A stretch of 64,000 bases of DNA from positions 326,727 to 390,726 of the forward strand of contig JXTC01000098.1 of NCBI GenBank assembly GCA_002914845.1, given 5' to 3'. Positions 46,729-59,575 of this stretch are shown here, piece after piece. The position numbers and the translations under genes were made by a program. The notes beneath the pieces were generated by a model. The model was not told the origin of the DNA. It did not search any database and worked only from the letters and a program-made list of their open reading frames with translations. This stretch comes from Trema orientale (taxonomy: Eukaryota > Streptophyta > Magnoliopsida > Rosales > Cannabaceae). The first letter of the stretch is position 1. The number at the start of each line of letters is the position of its first letter.

Positions 46729-48692
46729 TTAATTTTCACAAAAGTCCACTCCAAATGGCCAATATTCCTGATCCAAAACCGTTTTGGGGCACTGACTGAG
46801 AGGAGGATCAACGGTCTGCTTTCTGTCACGATCATCATGATCCATCAGCGAATCCCAACCGTTGAAATAATCATCGTCACCCCACAATCCCATTCCGCTA
46901 CTGCCGTAATCCGACGGTGGCCAATATTCGAAGTCCGGGTCAATTAGCTGCAAGTCTTGCATAAAGTCAGACGGATTCGAATTCGAAGACGACGACGAAG
47001 AAGACGAGGTCGTTGCGTCAAACGACATCGGAAAAGAAGAAACGACACTCATCATCATCTCCTGGGGCTCCATCAGCGGGACTTCGTCCGTGCTTAACCC
47101 GCTGTTGATGAGCTCCATTCCGTCCTCGTCCACGACGATCAACGCGCTCGTGGGGCTGTTGCTGTTCTCGGCTAATTCGTCTTTGGGTTCCGTCACCGAA
47201 GAGGACTGAAACGACGTCGTTTCTGCCGTATTCTCCTTGCTCTGATCAATTACTTCGGAAGAAGCTGTGCCTGTCTGTTGTGCTACTTGATCATCTTGAT
47301 TTTGCTGATGTTGAGATTGGGATTGGGATTGGGACTGTGATTGGTCTGTGACCGTAGAAAGTGGCTTGTGGGTGAGGGGATCAACTCCCATTTTCTTAAG
47401 CTTCTTCTTGATGTGGGTATTCCAGTGGTTTTTAATCTCGTTGTCTGTTCTTCCCGGGAGATGAGACGCAATCTTGGACCATCTGCACAATGGACAGTCA
47501 AAAAGAATTAAAAGGTGAAAAGTTAAAAAAAGTCAAAAGAAAAAAAAAAAGAAAAGAAAAAAGATCAGTCCCTTTAAGACAAATTAATTTAAAAGGGTAA
47601 TTACTTTCTGGCCACTGGGAAGGTCTAAGAAAGTTTATCCTATAGCTCTTTATTTTTTTTCTTTCTTTTTTTTTTTTTCACTTGAGAAAAGTTACTGATA
47701 TATATAAGTTGATTATGTAGTTACGGTGTTATTTTCTTACCTCAAACATTAAAAAAATGATAAAGTGATATATATGGTAATGGAACTTGGTCTATAACAT
47801 TAATATATTCATTTGTAATAAATTAATGAGAGAATAATTCCAGTACTGGAAAGGCTTAATGAATGATTCAGCAGCTGCGTAGAAAAACGAGGTCTGATAA
47901 ATTATAATATACAGACTATTATTGAGGCTTGGAAATCGTCATATTCTTGAGTTTTGGCTTTAGCATAGAATTCAGGAGCAGAAATATTAAGTTGGTGCTG
48001 GAAAAATCCCATTTTCCGAAACAGAGGAAAGTGGAGAAAGAAAAAGAAAACGAAAATGGAAAAACCTGTTGCCTAGTTGAGCATGGAGGTCAATGACCAT
48101 TTGCTCCTCATGATCAGATAAAAGGCCTCTCTTTAAGTCTGGCCGAAGATAATTGGTCCATCTCAACCTACAACTTTTTCCACACCTTAGTAATCCTGCA
48201 ACAAAAAAAAAAAAAAAAAGAAATAAATTTAAAAAAAAAATGTCACGCCTCATAACCATAATCAATGCTTTTACTCTCTCTCTTTCTCTGTGTCCTCCTT
48301 TTCTGCATTCAATAACTAAAATTTTCTTTCTTTTTTCTTCTTTTTTTTTTTGGGTGGCTTTTTCCCTTTTTCTTTTTTTTTATATTTGCACACTGATTCC
48401 CTCTTTTCAAATTTTATCAAATAAACTAGAGATCAAACACAAAACCAAACAAACTACAAACTACATATGATATCAGAAAGAAAGAAAACATTATAATTTC
48501 GAAAACTGTCACTACAACTCGATGAGTTGACTCGAAAGTCGAAACGAAATATAAGAGACCTGCGAGCTTAGGAACAGCTCTCCAGCAGCATTGGCCATTG
48601 GTGAGGATGAAGTTGATGAGCTTCTTGTCCTCTTCGGCTGTCCATGGCCCTTTCTTCAACCCCACTTTGTCACAACACGGTTGTCTTCCCAT
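46729..48692 (-). CDS. MYB43-like: R2R3-MYB transcription factor, MYB20/MYB43 type
   Basis: Three exons on the minus strand: 48692-48560, 48195-48066 and 47482-46729, GT-AG, 338 residues. The introns (364 and 583 bp) split G45 and R88, positions typical of this family. The N-terminus [17 protein letters not shown] leads into R2 (W17, W37, W57) and R3 (Leu at the first Trp position, W89, W108). [20 protein letters not shown] is the DNA-recognition part. The R2 phrase [20 protein letters not shown] and [12 protein letters not shown] after R3 point to subgroup 8, nearer to MYB20/MYB43 than to MYB42/MYB85. The C-terminal region has a Gln-Ser repeat, a poly-Ser run and many acidic residues, ending FGVDFCEN; it is probably the activation domain. 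Arabidopsis members promote lignin and phenylalanine synthesis during secondary-wall formation and act below the NAC-MYB46/83 switch. Confidence 0.96.
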
Positions 48693-48841
48693 CTTTTGTT
48701 TTTTGCTTTTTTTGTTGTGTTTTTTTTTTCCCTAACAAAAAAACCCCCCAAAAGAAGAGGAAAACCCAGTACTTCTTTCTTCTTTATATTCTTCAAAGCT
48801 GAGAGTTTTTTTAGAGAGAGAAAGAGAGACGTTTATAATGT

Positions 48842-48863
48842 GAGAGAGAGAGAGAGAGAGAGA
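48842..48863. repeat. (GA)n repeat in the MYB 5' UTR
   Basis: A GA run on the plus strand is read as (CT)n in the presumed MYB 5' leader. CT-rich leaders are common in plant transcripts. It is polymorphic sequence by nature. Confidence 0.85.
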
Positions 48864-48938
48864 AAGACAAAGACAAAGTTAGACTCGATCGACTTTGGGA
48901 GAGGGTTTGCAGATAAATAAGGTGGAAAATACCACCAC

Positions 48939-48955
48939 TACCTACTTATATATAT
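48939..48955 (-). promoter_or_regulatory. MYB gene TATA box with adjacent MYB46-type site
   Basis: TATATATAA on the minus strand (48955-48947) lies about 255 bp before the ATG and is a good TATA box. Directly downstream, AGTAGGTA (48946-48939) fits the M46RE consensus (A/G)(G/T)T(A/T)GGT(A/G), and its complement ACCTACT fits the secondary-wall MYB element. MYB46 and MYB83 are known upstream activators of MYB20/43-type genes, so the site is functionally plausible, but an 8-bp match can occur by chance. Confidence 0.5.
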
Positions 48956-49129
48956 ACAATTGCTCCCCTTATAGCTAGAATGGACTTCGCCTCGCCTCTT
49001 ACTTTATCTTATTCTTGTTTTTTTTTTTTTTTTTCCCTTTTAAAATAAAAAGAATGGGTTTTACTCATTATGTGTCACAAAAATTATAAAACCTTTTTTT
49101 TTGGTGACTTTTTTTTGTTGGAGAGTGTA

Positions 49130-49173
49130 CACGTGTTGGTGATCGAGGCGACGCGTAACACACGTGCGACGTC
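49130..49173 (-). promoter_or_regulatory. Pair of G-boxes upstream of the MYB gene
   Basis: CACGTG occurs at 49130-49135 and 49161-49166, 31 bp apart, with ACGCGT between them and GACGTC at 49168-49173. This lies in a GC-richer patch about 440-480 bp upstream of the MYB ATG. G-box and ACGT cores bind bZIP and bHLH factors, including abscisic-acid- and light-responsive ones. Regulation of the MYB gene is inferred from position only. Confidence 0.5.
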
Positions 49174-49399
49174 TTCGTCAGAAAGCTCCACCTCATCGAC
49201 CTTTTTCCTTTGCCTTTGCTTGAGTTGGAAGCGTGAGATACTCCATTTTCTTGAGCACACCTCGCCCCTCATAAGGGAAAGAAAGTACGTTGCAAACAAC
49301 TCACCCAAATTGCAAAGACAAAATCCCTCTTCACTCCTTACTATTATTATTTTTTTTCCTCTTCAAATAATCAAATAAAAAAAAGTTTTATCTTTGGAG

Positions 49400-51948
49400 C
49401 ATATAAATACATTCATGCTTATTCTTCTCATTTTCATCAATACATGTATGATACAAGAAAATACATATATAAATTGTTATTGTCATTGTTTTTGTCAGAA
49501 TAATCTGATACATAATTGTTAACTTCTCTTATGTACTAAGCAAAATGGTCCAATTTCTTTTCCTACCAGACTGATGCAATTCTTATTAGTAATTTAATGA
49601 TACGGTTGTCAATTTTATTTACTAAATTTTGAACGGGAACTAACGTGATATATATGGTATTTTCTTTAAATACAATACGAAATTCGACACAATTTCACTC
49701 TTATTTGGTATGTAGCTAGCTCAAAATATGAAATATCATTGCTAAGTGAAACCGTTTTGATATGAATTTAAAGGAAAATGGTTTGACTAAAAACATGATC
49801 TAATTGTCAAAGTTTTTTTTTGACAATAATAACGATAACGATAATCCTTAAAAAAATAATAACGATAATAGGTTCTATGCTATTAATTGGTAATAGACAA
49901 AATTAGTTGGCAACTGCGAGAATTCGACATATGAACAAAGTGTTTATATGAAAATAGACTTGTGTAGAAGTTCTAAAATGAAAGTACAATTCTAAAGACC
50001 ATTGACAAAAGAACTGCGCTTAAAAACTTTAGATATGGTTTTGTTTGCTTGCTCAACTGCCTCTTATTCAACCGCTTGTGGAATAGCAGTGTATAATTAA
50101 TGATTCTTAGCATACATCTTTATAAGGATCCATTAATTTCTATACTACAGTTGTGATAGAATTGGTGAAAAAAGAAAAAACCCGAATAGGAGAGGTGCGA
50201 TGGCAAGATCAAATTTATTGTACCCAATATGTCTAGGGATTAAGCAATTGGACGACCTAATGAATTAACGGAACTAAAAGAGAGAGCACCAATTAAATAT
50301 GTATTCCAGTATATATAATTAAAATTGTGAATTTGAAATCCATAATTTAGTACAGTTTTATCTAAACAAGTGTGCTGTCTTTCTCTGGTTATAATTGATA
50401 TTAAGAAATATTATGTAGGACTTAGACAGCCCTCTAAATTTTCACCTCATCATGCTATAAAAGGCAAAAAAGAATACTCATGGATGGGTGGCCCTTCAAA
50501 GTTTTGTCTTAAATAAAATTGTCCAATTTTTACTCTAAACCCCAGCGGAAAAGAAGTAAATAGAAAGAAAATGAAAAACAAGTCGGAACGACTGAAGACA
50601 GAAACTAACAAAACAATATCCTAATTGGTTATACTTATTAATCATCTCTTCTACGGAAAATTATGCCACATAGTGCCTGTCGGCAGTTTTCTTTTCTTTC
50701 TTTATTTTTAAACAAAATTAGAAGTTAAAAATCAAACACCATAATGTACCTATGTAATGATCATTAGCGTGGTCTACTATGAGGCTCTAATACAATATGC
50801 ATGGTAGATCTATTTGTCAATACTTGAAAAGTCCCTACTTCAATCAATTGCATATGTTCTCTCTTTTTTTTTTTTTTTGGGTGCCAGTAAAGCTCATGAA
50901 TTCCTTTACACATGATCATATACCTTATTATTTTGAGATACTATTTTAAGTATACTATATGGCTATCTTATCTTATATCAAAGTACCATAAATGAACACA
51001 TAAGCCATACACTCAAACTTCAGTGATATCCTATATATGATCAATTCTTCTCTAGCAGATTAAAATTAAAGGAAAATTTTCTTTTATGTTGTATCACTAA
51101 ATATACTAACTGATTAAAATTAGGTCAAGAAATTTATTTGATTTCTTTATATATGTAAGGATTTTTTTTGGTTTCATAATTTTAATTGATAAATTCATAT
51201 TTACTATTTTGGTGTGTTCATGAAGAACATCCAAATGGCCAAGGGGTCTAGGGTCAGCTTGCGACAGTGTTAAGCATTAGAATTATTAGAGGGACTTTCA
51301 GAAGAATTAAAATGGGCAGACTTTGTCATACGGCAAATAAAGATGTCCATTTTCTGTTATAATGTTACTGTTAGTACTGGGACCTTTATCTCTTCTCTTA
51401 TATCACAATTATTGATATACTGTTATCATTTGCCATACTATTTATGTTCTTTCTTAATTTTCTCGGAGTCTCTCACTTTAAGTAAGGATGATATCTCTTG
51501 TAATGATCTATATATCAATGTAGACAAATCTATGTCAGAGTAAATAGAAAAAGAATTAATACCAATTACAACATAGATCTAAATATGTAATACGTGTATA
51601 TATAGGATCTATTAATTAGCTGCAAATCTATTACTACCTATTATGTTATTCTGTATATTTTTTAGCAAATGCTAGGCATGTTGAGTAATGTAACATGCCC
51701 CATAATTAATCATTATATATATATACCGCACTACTTAATCTGATATAACATTGTCACAATATTTTAACAATATATAATCACTTCCCCCCTCAAAAAATAT
51801 ATAATTATATCATACATATCACGATCTGTTACGCTAAATATCATAGTCACTAAAATAGGAGATAAGAATTAAGCGAGTAATAGTTCGAACATGCATAATT
51901 CAGAATTTTTATAAAAAATAATTATTCGGCATAAAAGTATTTGTACCC
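49400..51948. other. Upstream intergenic sequence, no gene seen
   Basis: AT-rich DNA with homopolymer runs, short TA repeats and a few (ATAACG)n-like phrases at 49825-49870. No protein-like frame, TIR pair or RNA promoter was recognised. Confidence 0.45.
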
Positions 51949-51951
51949 TAA

Positions 51952-52521
51952 GGTCATGTTTGGTATACTGTATAAAGACTCTGTATTATATTAATTAAAC
52001 CTAATACTGTCTTTGGTTGTACTTTTGTATTGTATTATATAATACGTCATTAAAATTTAATACAATACGGAGAGTATTATCTAATATAGAATAAAAAGCT
52101 GTATTACATAATTTAAACTTTAATGTAGTATTATACAATACTCACTCTCATCTTTTTTTCTGTTCTTAATTTCTCTCTCATCACTTTCTCTCTCACATTA
52201 CTTTATTCTTTTCAAAAGTGGTATTTTTCTAAATAAATTTTTAAAGTGGTATTTTTCTATAAATATATCTAAAAGTGATTTTTTTGTAAATAATTTTTTA
52301 AAAATGGTAATTTTACAAGTGGTATTTTCCTAAATATTTTTTGAAATTAGTATTTTTCTAAATAAATTTTTGAAAATGGTATTTTTCAAAACTGACATTT
52401 TAATACAACATCTTAATACAAATGCAAAACCAAACATAGTACTGTAATAGAATAATACAATACAATCCAATCCAATACAATACATCACAATACAATACAA
52501 TACGGTGGACCAAACATGCTC
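51952..52521. mobile_element. PIF/Harbinger-like MITE, 570 bp
   Basis: GGTCATGTTTGGTATACTGT at the left and GAGCATGTTTGGTCCACCGT read inward from the right form terminal inverted repeats; TAA flanks both ends (51949-51951 and 52522-52524). Subterminal ATTGTATTATA-type and (AATACAATAC) phrases are repeated. The centre carries GTGGTATTTTTCTAAATA repeats like those inside the element at 21925-22732, suggesting the same family. No transposase. Confidence 0.85.
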
Positions 52522-52524
52522 TAA

Positions 52525-53534
52525 ATATTCATATTTATATTTATACCTGTAATAAGATTAATTATAGAAAAATGTGCATAAATATACACTAATTAAAGTT
52601 ACATATTGTTAATAGAAATATTACATAATTCACCTAATTTAGTTCCATTGGTCAAAAATTTTATATATTATTTATTGAAAATTGATTGAACGTTAAATAA
52701 TTCAAGCTAAAATAATTAATACATGATAAATAATAAAAAAAAAATTATTGGGATTGAAATAATAAAATTTGAAAGAACATAAAATATGAGATAAGAAAAA
52801 AATTGTAAAAAGTATTTTATGCGAATGTGTATACTACATTTTTCAGTAAAAAATAATTACTTTTAAGTGTGTTTGACAAAAATACTAATTCAGCTGTATT
52901 TGAGTCAAAAATACTTGAGATGTATAATACGAGTATTATAAATACAACTGCTAGTAAGGCTATATTTATGTTAGGATTTGACCATATTTTAAAGCTATGG
53001 TGAAATACGGGAAAAAAAAATATAACTCAATTACAAAAATATACCTTTTCTTAATGAAACTTGTAGAAATTTGAATTTGTCCACGCGTCCCTGCCATTTA
53101 CCTAAAATCGACCTGGGTCAAAAACTTTCGAGTGTGGTCAAATTATTTCGACCACTGGTAAAAAAATCCAAATTTAGAGACGATGATTAACTTTTTTTGG
53201 CTCCGATCACAACGAAGATTCGTGGAAGATGTTGGCGAAGAAGCTTGGAGTGGCCATGTATTTGAGCTCTTTGTGTTATCCCAAGATTGACTATCTAAGA
53301 AACGGTGAATCTTTTAAACAACTCGTAAACTACAAATTTCAATTTTAATGGAGAATTTATATAATCACTTAAGTAATCTCAAAATATTGGCAAACAAATA
53401 ATCACAACCAGTCACAATACATTAGTAAGTAAAGTTAAAAGTGTAGGGATAGAGAAAATGTGAACTCGGGAAGTTCGGCTAATACAACTATTTACCTACG
53501 TTGCTAGCTCTAGTCGACTTATTTTGGGGTTTCT
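52525..53534. other. Intergenic sequence, no gene seen
   Basis: AT-rich DNA with a GC-richer patch at 53080-53290 that includes CCACGCGTCCCTGCCATTTA. No open frame or TE ends were supported. Confidence 0.4.
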
Positions 53535-53890
53535 AATATTTTTACCTAAAAAATCGAAAAGAATTATAAAAATACGAAAGTCATGCTTTTTTTCAATTTT
53601 CTTAGGGCTTTTATTAGAAAAATATCACTTTTTAAAAAATATTTAGAAAAGTACCATTTTTAAAATAATTACTGGTTACCGGTTTCTGGAAACTGGTTAC
53701 TGGTTACTAGTTACTAGTTATATACCTATTATAAATACCATTGATTACTAGTTACCAGTTTCTAGAAATTAGTTACTAAAAACTAGTTACTATTTTAAAA
53801 AATGATACTTTCCTAAATATTTTTTAGAAAACGGTATTTTTCTAATAAAAACTGTACTGCACATTAAAAAAACAAAAACCACCTTATTTT
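53535..53890. mobile_element. Foldback repeat with TAACTAGTAACTGG clusters, copy 2
   Basis: Arms ATTAGAAAAATATCACTTTT and its inverted counterpart AGAAAACGGTATTTTTCTAA enclose repeats of TTACTGGTTACTAGTTACTA and TACTAGTTACCAGTTTCTAG. AATACGAAAGT on the left side corresponds, inverted, to ACTTTCGTATT on the right side of the copy at 23150-23510. Exact termini were not fixed. Confidence 0.65.
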
Positions 53891-55760
53891 TTAAATTTTT
53901 TTCAGAAACACTGTATAATATCTAGTATCTACTATCGGATCAAGATTGTAGACTTGACCAACACTTTTACAAATAGAGTGAATTCTTCTTAGGAGTCATC
54001 CAAACCTTTATAATAAATTAAACTTTGACTCTATCATGCTTAATCTCAGATTGTCTAGACTTCGGTAATAATGTCACCTATAAAGATTGTTTAGATAATG
54101 GAACTAACTTCACTAACAAGTTATTAGACTCCAATGCCACCCTTAGTTTACTTTATTAGTTTTTTAATGAAAAAGTAAATATTCACTCACAAACTCTCTT
54201 TACAAATGTAATTAAAATAATTTTAGCTTGAGAGATTTAAGAACAATGCATTTATAATATAGATGTTCTAAGATTAGCTCAATATGATTTAAAAGTTAAT
54301 TCAATATAAAAATAAGCTTTGGCACCTTAAAAGTAGTTGGATAACAATATAGGTTCATACAAAAGTATTAAATGCTATCAAATGAGGCTTTAAGTATATT
54401 TTTCAAATAAAATTAGTTGTATCTAGCTATTTATTGTGCTCTCTATCACTTCGAAAGTTTGATACTACTCTAAAAATTCAATTTATGTTTTCAGAAAATA
54501 TCATGTATGCCCTCACTCAATTTTTTTCCTTTATCATGTGTATTTTATTTGTGTTTTTCAATTTTAATAATAGGAATATACATATATAAAGAGAAACTAC
54601 TAATACGACTAAACCTGACCATAAATACAAATTTGTTCTCCCATCAAATTATTAATGCGTTTTTTTTCCCTCTCTCACTTAATGTTATAATGCCTTTTGG
54701 TTATTAATTCTCACTTAATCCTCAAGTCAAGTTAACACTTCCCTTTTTTTTTTTTCTTTTTGTTTTATATATAGAGTATGTATGTAATAATATATATATA
54801 TATATTATTAATGCCATAGATCGTATAAAACGGTTCTCATTTTTTTGAAAAATAAATATGATATTTAAAATCAATAAAATTAAAAGAAGATCATGAGATA
54901 GTTAATAACAATAAGAATTATTATTATTATTAATTTACATTTTATTGAGAAAATACTATAATAAGTGTTTATTAATTGCTTTTGACATTGCAATTAATTA
55001 TTGAAATAGTATTTTCTAATATAAATTATTGTAAAAAGTCTTTTATGCAATTTAATGGAAGATCAACAAATGAATAATATATTGTTTATATATACTGAAA
55101 AAGATATTTTATACAAAATTATTAATGAGGTTATCATATAATATTTTCAAATTACGAAAAATCATAGGGGACAATCATAATTTAATGTCAACATTTAATA
55201 TTACTTTATTACTAAATAATGAAAATTATTGCTTTTTATATGACTGAGTTTCTTAAAAATTTGTATATATGCCCCCAATAGATTAAAATCCTGAATCCGT
55301 CAATACTCTCTGTGGCCAATCTTTGCTAATTAAATTTTATTTTGATTGACCAAATTTATAGCCATTGGAATTGTCCTTGGTGATAGCTTTCTACGGCCAT
55401 ATTTTTGGTATTACTACAAAATCTGGTCGACCGAATTAGCTGTCGAAAATTGCCTCTAGGTCTTAATTTTGGTCTGATTTTCAATTTAATACTTTTTATT
55501 AATAAAAATATTCTCGATATTTCAAAAAGGTATTTTCGCTATTTTAAATGACATGATATTTATTTTCGGACAATTAAACAATATATTAATTTTGAGTTTA
55601 GGTAGCCTGAAAATTCTTTTGAAAAAGTATGAGCCAAATACAAAGAGAATCTAAGTGCAATATAATAAATCAAATACAAGACTAAGACTAAATATATTCC
55701 CTATGTAGACATGGTATTGTGTCTTTTTTATCTATCTTCAAGCTTGGTTTTAATAAGTCC
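53891..55760. other. Intergenic sequence, no gene seen
   Basis: AT-rich; a (TA)n run lies near 54789-54806. No recognised gene, RNA gene or transposon boundary. Confidence 0.45.
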
Positions 55761-55768
55761 ATATAAAT

Positions 55769-56348
55769 TAGGCTGCCACATTGGTTTTGTACCGGGTCTA
55801 CGTTCGGCTCTTGTTCCTATCAAGGAGCCCAGTACGGCCTATATGCCCAGTCCACATTTTATGCGGGCCTAAGTGGATCATGTCTAAGTAGGTCGTGCCT
55901 ATACGAGACAAAATGCAGGCTTAATTTCGTTATTATTCTATACTTTAAAATATCAAATATGAGCTTACGTGGGCTAAAATATGGGCCTAAGTGTATTGTT
56001 TTTTTTTTTCCTCCTTAGGATTCAATAATTTATTAAACCAATTATAATGTAAAGTTTCAATAATAATTTTACCATAAATAATTTAAATGTTCAGGAAATG
56101 AATTGAAGTTTGAAAAATATATTTAAAATTATATATAAAATGACGAAATGTAGGCCTAATGTGGGTCCTGCTGGGCTGGGCCGATGCGCTTATTGCTGAG
56201 GCCCAACCCGTCTTCTACTATATGTACTAGACCGGCTCATACCCGCACTAATGTAGGTTGAACCGAGACGGTATCGCGCGTACTTTTTCTTCGGAATATG
56301 GGTCGGCTCACAAAGTCCTGTATGAACCGATCTACACTGACATCTCTA
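55769..56348. mobile_element. hAT-type non-autonomous element, 580 bp, intact TSD
   Basis: TAGGCTGCCACATTGG at the left and TAGAGATGTCAGTGTAG read inward from the right are short imperfect TIRs. ATATAAAT occurs on both sides (55761-55768 and 56349-56356), a perfect 8-bp hAT target duplication. Subterminal regions are GC-rich with GGCCC, CCCGC and CGGCTC motifs, and the centre is AT-rich. No transposase. Confidence 0.88.
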
Positions 56349-56356
56349 ATATAAAT

Positions 56357-59181
56357 CCTTCTTCAAGTTTGATTCTTTGATCAACTTAAGTTAGAAATTT
56401 TAAACCATTTAACTACACACGGAAGTTAAATTATTAGCATTAAATCAAATTTTTATTTTCCAAAATATGAGTGAGCAAGATTAAAACACTTATATGTCTA
56501 TACTTTGATTAGGGTATTTGGGTATATATACTTGGATATGTCATGAGTGACATGGCATTAAGGGCCATTTTTTATGAGATTTAAGAAAAAAAAATCGGCT
56601 TAATTTTATCACGATAAAACTATTAGTTGACTCATTGGGTGTAAAATCCCTGATATATATAATACATGCAATGCAAGGTAGTGACCATTTTGTTTCCCGT
56701 CGAAAAAATTAGAGAGGTGTTGTTTTAATATACGGTTTTGATTCAGTGCATATAAACTGAAAATAGATACATTCTTTTTTTCTATTAAGGAAAAAAAAAG
56801 AAACTAAAATTAAGATACATATTTATATATTCACTCCAATTATCCTATTTTGGCTCTCTTGTGTCACGATGATCTAATGCTCTAGTAGTAAACCGAAAAT
56901 AAGCTTAATTAGCTATGACGTCTGAAGTTTCCTGGAAGATATGAGCTTTGGATTATTGTGTACAGGTTGTCGATTGACTCAATAAATAGTTCATGCAAAA
57001 GCAAACAGATATAAAGTCAGAGTCTTCGATGTCATTATAAAAAAGAAAAAATCTCAGGTAACTTGCGTATTGACCACGAATTTTGTCTTTCTTACAAAAT
57101 CACTATCTTCTAGATAGGTATCCCATGCATGCTACAATTAGAAGTCTACGACTAGGAATATATATATATATAACTAATCACAAGATTCATGATAAAAATA
57201 AAAATTAAAAAAAAATTATTTAGTCTAATTGACCTTAATGTTTTTTAAATCAATAACCAAAATTAAGCTAAATAAGTTTTTACTGCTTCTCATGTTATTA
57301 ATTAACGTTGAAAATACTAATTTTTCGTACGAATTTAAGGTTCGTGCTAACTATTTGAGTGAATAAATGAAATCTTCTAAGACCGGCGGTATTTGTTTTG
57401 CCACAGTTTGTGGTGTGAACTACTGCAAGTTATGTATAAAAATATAATTGAACAGAAAAGAGAAAGAAATTAAAAAATAATTAGTGCATAAGTTTAAACG
57501 TAGTACGTATAGGATACACATATTTCTGATTCATATTCTTTTTGCAACAAGTCAAGAATCATCTACCCGATTTAAGATCGTTTTTTCTGGGTACTTATTT
57601 CCGTTCCAATCAGAAGAATAAATGATAGCGACTAAGTTGTATATACTATTTTTTCCCCCTCTCTCGAAAGGGAATAAGTTGTATAATTAGTTGTATGCAG
57701 GAACAAAAGAACTTTCTTACTTTTGCAAGTTGTTACTTCACTAGTTGTACTAGAAATTCTAAATATAATAATATGGATTCTAAATGACTATATGTGTTGT
57801 GTACAACTACTATATAAAGCGGCCGAAAAGCTGGAATTTCAAACCCAAAAAATATTAAGACAATTAATTTGCCTAACATATTAGTACAATCATTGGTCAA
57901 AGATATGGAATGGTAATCATGTAGCTTTCTAAACATTGAATTTATGAGTTTTGAAAATATTACATTTATGGCTTTCGGCTTTCCTAATGTTTAGATTTTA
58001 TAAATTTTCCGTTGGTTTATTTAAGATCTTAGGCAAAATTAACAGGTAAACTCTAATTAACTTTCCAAGTCAATTTGCTTGCAAAATCTTAGCCGCTCTA
58101 TTTCTTCGGATGCTCTCTCTTTCTCGTATTGTAATTAGTTCTACCAATCTAAACTTCTATCGCACTAAAAAGGGAGATCAATCCTCACGAGCTGATATCC
58201 CTCTGGTAACTAGAATTTTTCTCTTTTTATTTTTAATTTTTTTCCTTGTTTAATAATAATTTTCTATATTTATGTAAAAGTTTTAAGATTTAATTACTGT
58301 AAATCTAGGTCTACGGTCATTTTGCCCTACTGATTATCAATGCGTTATTTGTTATTGGTCATACTGGGAAGATTGTATATCATCGAAAAATCGATTTTTA
58401 CAAAAACAAATCCATTCGTATTTGTCAAAAAATGCCAAATTAGGCAGCAAATGTTGATTTGAAAGAGTGGAAAAATATCTCTCATGTAATTCTAATTACA
58501 AAATATCTCTCATTCAAAATCTTTCCGAGTCTTCCCGGCACATTCATATAGAAAGTGTATATATTATATTTCTTCATGTATATATATATATATATGAGAT
58601 TCTGGAGTTTCAGTTAAGGACAACTACTAGCTACCAAGTAGTACTAGCTAATGCATGAGAACTCCGATCTCCAAAACGATGACTGACCTATATTTCCTAG
58701 CCGCCATTTTGATAAAAATTTTACGCGTTATTTATAGATAGTCATTTTGGAAGTATCCTGCTTTCTAATTTTCTAGAATTTTCTTGGTATCCAAACGCGT
58801 GCAGTTGGAAAGGGACATATCTGATGACATTATTATTGCGAATTTTAACGTTCTTCTAAATAATTCAAATCCAAACCTCCTATTTGTTCTCCAAACAAGT
58901 AAAAAGTAAAATATTCGTAATTAATTTTCCCAGTCCATATGCTCTTTAAAAAGAAAAAAAGGAGAAAAAAAGATATACTCTGTATGTAGATGAATGTATG
59001 AAGAATTTAATTATTGTTTAGATTTATGGGAAGTTTGAAAAATATTATTTATGCATTTGTATTTGCTAATAAATAAATCTAGGTGTATCATCCATGTTTT
59101 TACAGTTATATAGCATGAAATTATTAGTATCTTCTTTAATAGAACAAGCCCTATAGGATTAAAGTTGTGTTGAATAATTAT
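56357..59181. other. Intergenic sequence before the CACTA element
   Basis: AT-rich, with TA-rich runs near 57158-57170 and 58580-58596. No gene was recognised; short open frames match nothing and lack splice context. Confidence 0.5.
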
Positions 59182-59189
59182 CACTACAA

Positions 59190-59575
59190 CAAAAAAGGCC
59201 TTTCAAGGCGCTTTTTCAGTGCCTTGAAAGGCCTTTTATGGTGCCCTAAAAAGCGCCTTGGTTCTGGGTACCGTAATAGGCCAAGGATACCAAAGCGCTT
59301 ATAAGGTGCCGTGAAAGACCTTCCAGGCACCTTATAAGCGCCTTGGTATCCAGGATACCAAGGCGCTTCACAGGCACCATGAAAGGCACCGTGGAGGACC
59401 TTCCACAGCGGGAGGTCCTCCACGGTGCCTTTCACGGAGTCTTATAAGCGTCTTGGTATCTGAGGATACCAAGGCACTTAGAAAGCGCCTTGGTACGGTC
59501 TACCAAGGCGCTTTCAACTTTACTAAGGTGCCTTGAATATTATTTTTCAAGGCACTCCATAAACGCCATGGTATA
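59190..59575. repeat. CACTA subterminal palindromic repeats
   Basis: A GC-rich 380-bp array of AAGGCGCTT/AAGCGCCTT, GGATACCAAGG/CCTTGGTATCC and AGGTGCC/GGCACC motifs in both orientations. A perfect 20-bp inverted repeat (AAAGGCACCGTGGAGGACCT at 59382-59401 against 59413-59432) with an 11-nt loop and a second hairpin (GCGCCTTGGTATCC/GGATACCAAGGCGC at about 59338-59366) lie inside. In En/Spm such repeats bind the TNPA-type protein. A frame read across the array is a shadow. Confidence 0.92.

Noticed and set aside
48153..48470. Plus-strand open frame rich in Phe, Leu and Ser
   Set aside because: It lies across the MYB first intron and exon 2 on the opposite strand; low-complexity translation of T- and CT-rich sequence.
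49084..49308. Charged open frame upstream of the MYB gene
   Set aside because: No start context, no recognised domain; the GC-rich patch is better read as promoter with G-boxes.
59184..59435. Open frame across the CACTA terminus
   Set aside because: It is read directly through palindromic subterminal repeats, giving repeated peptides; no gene.
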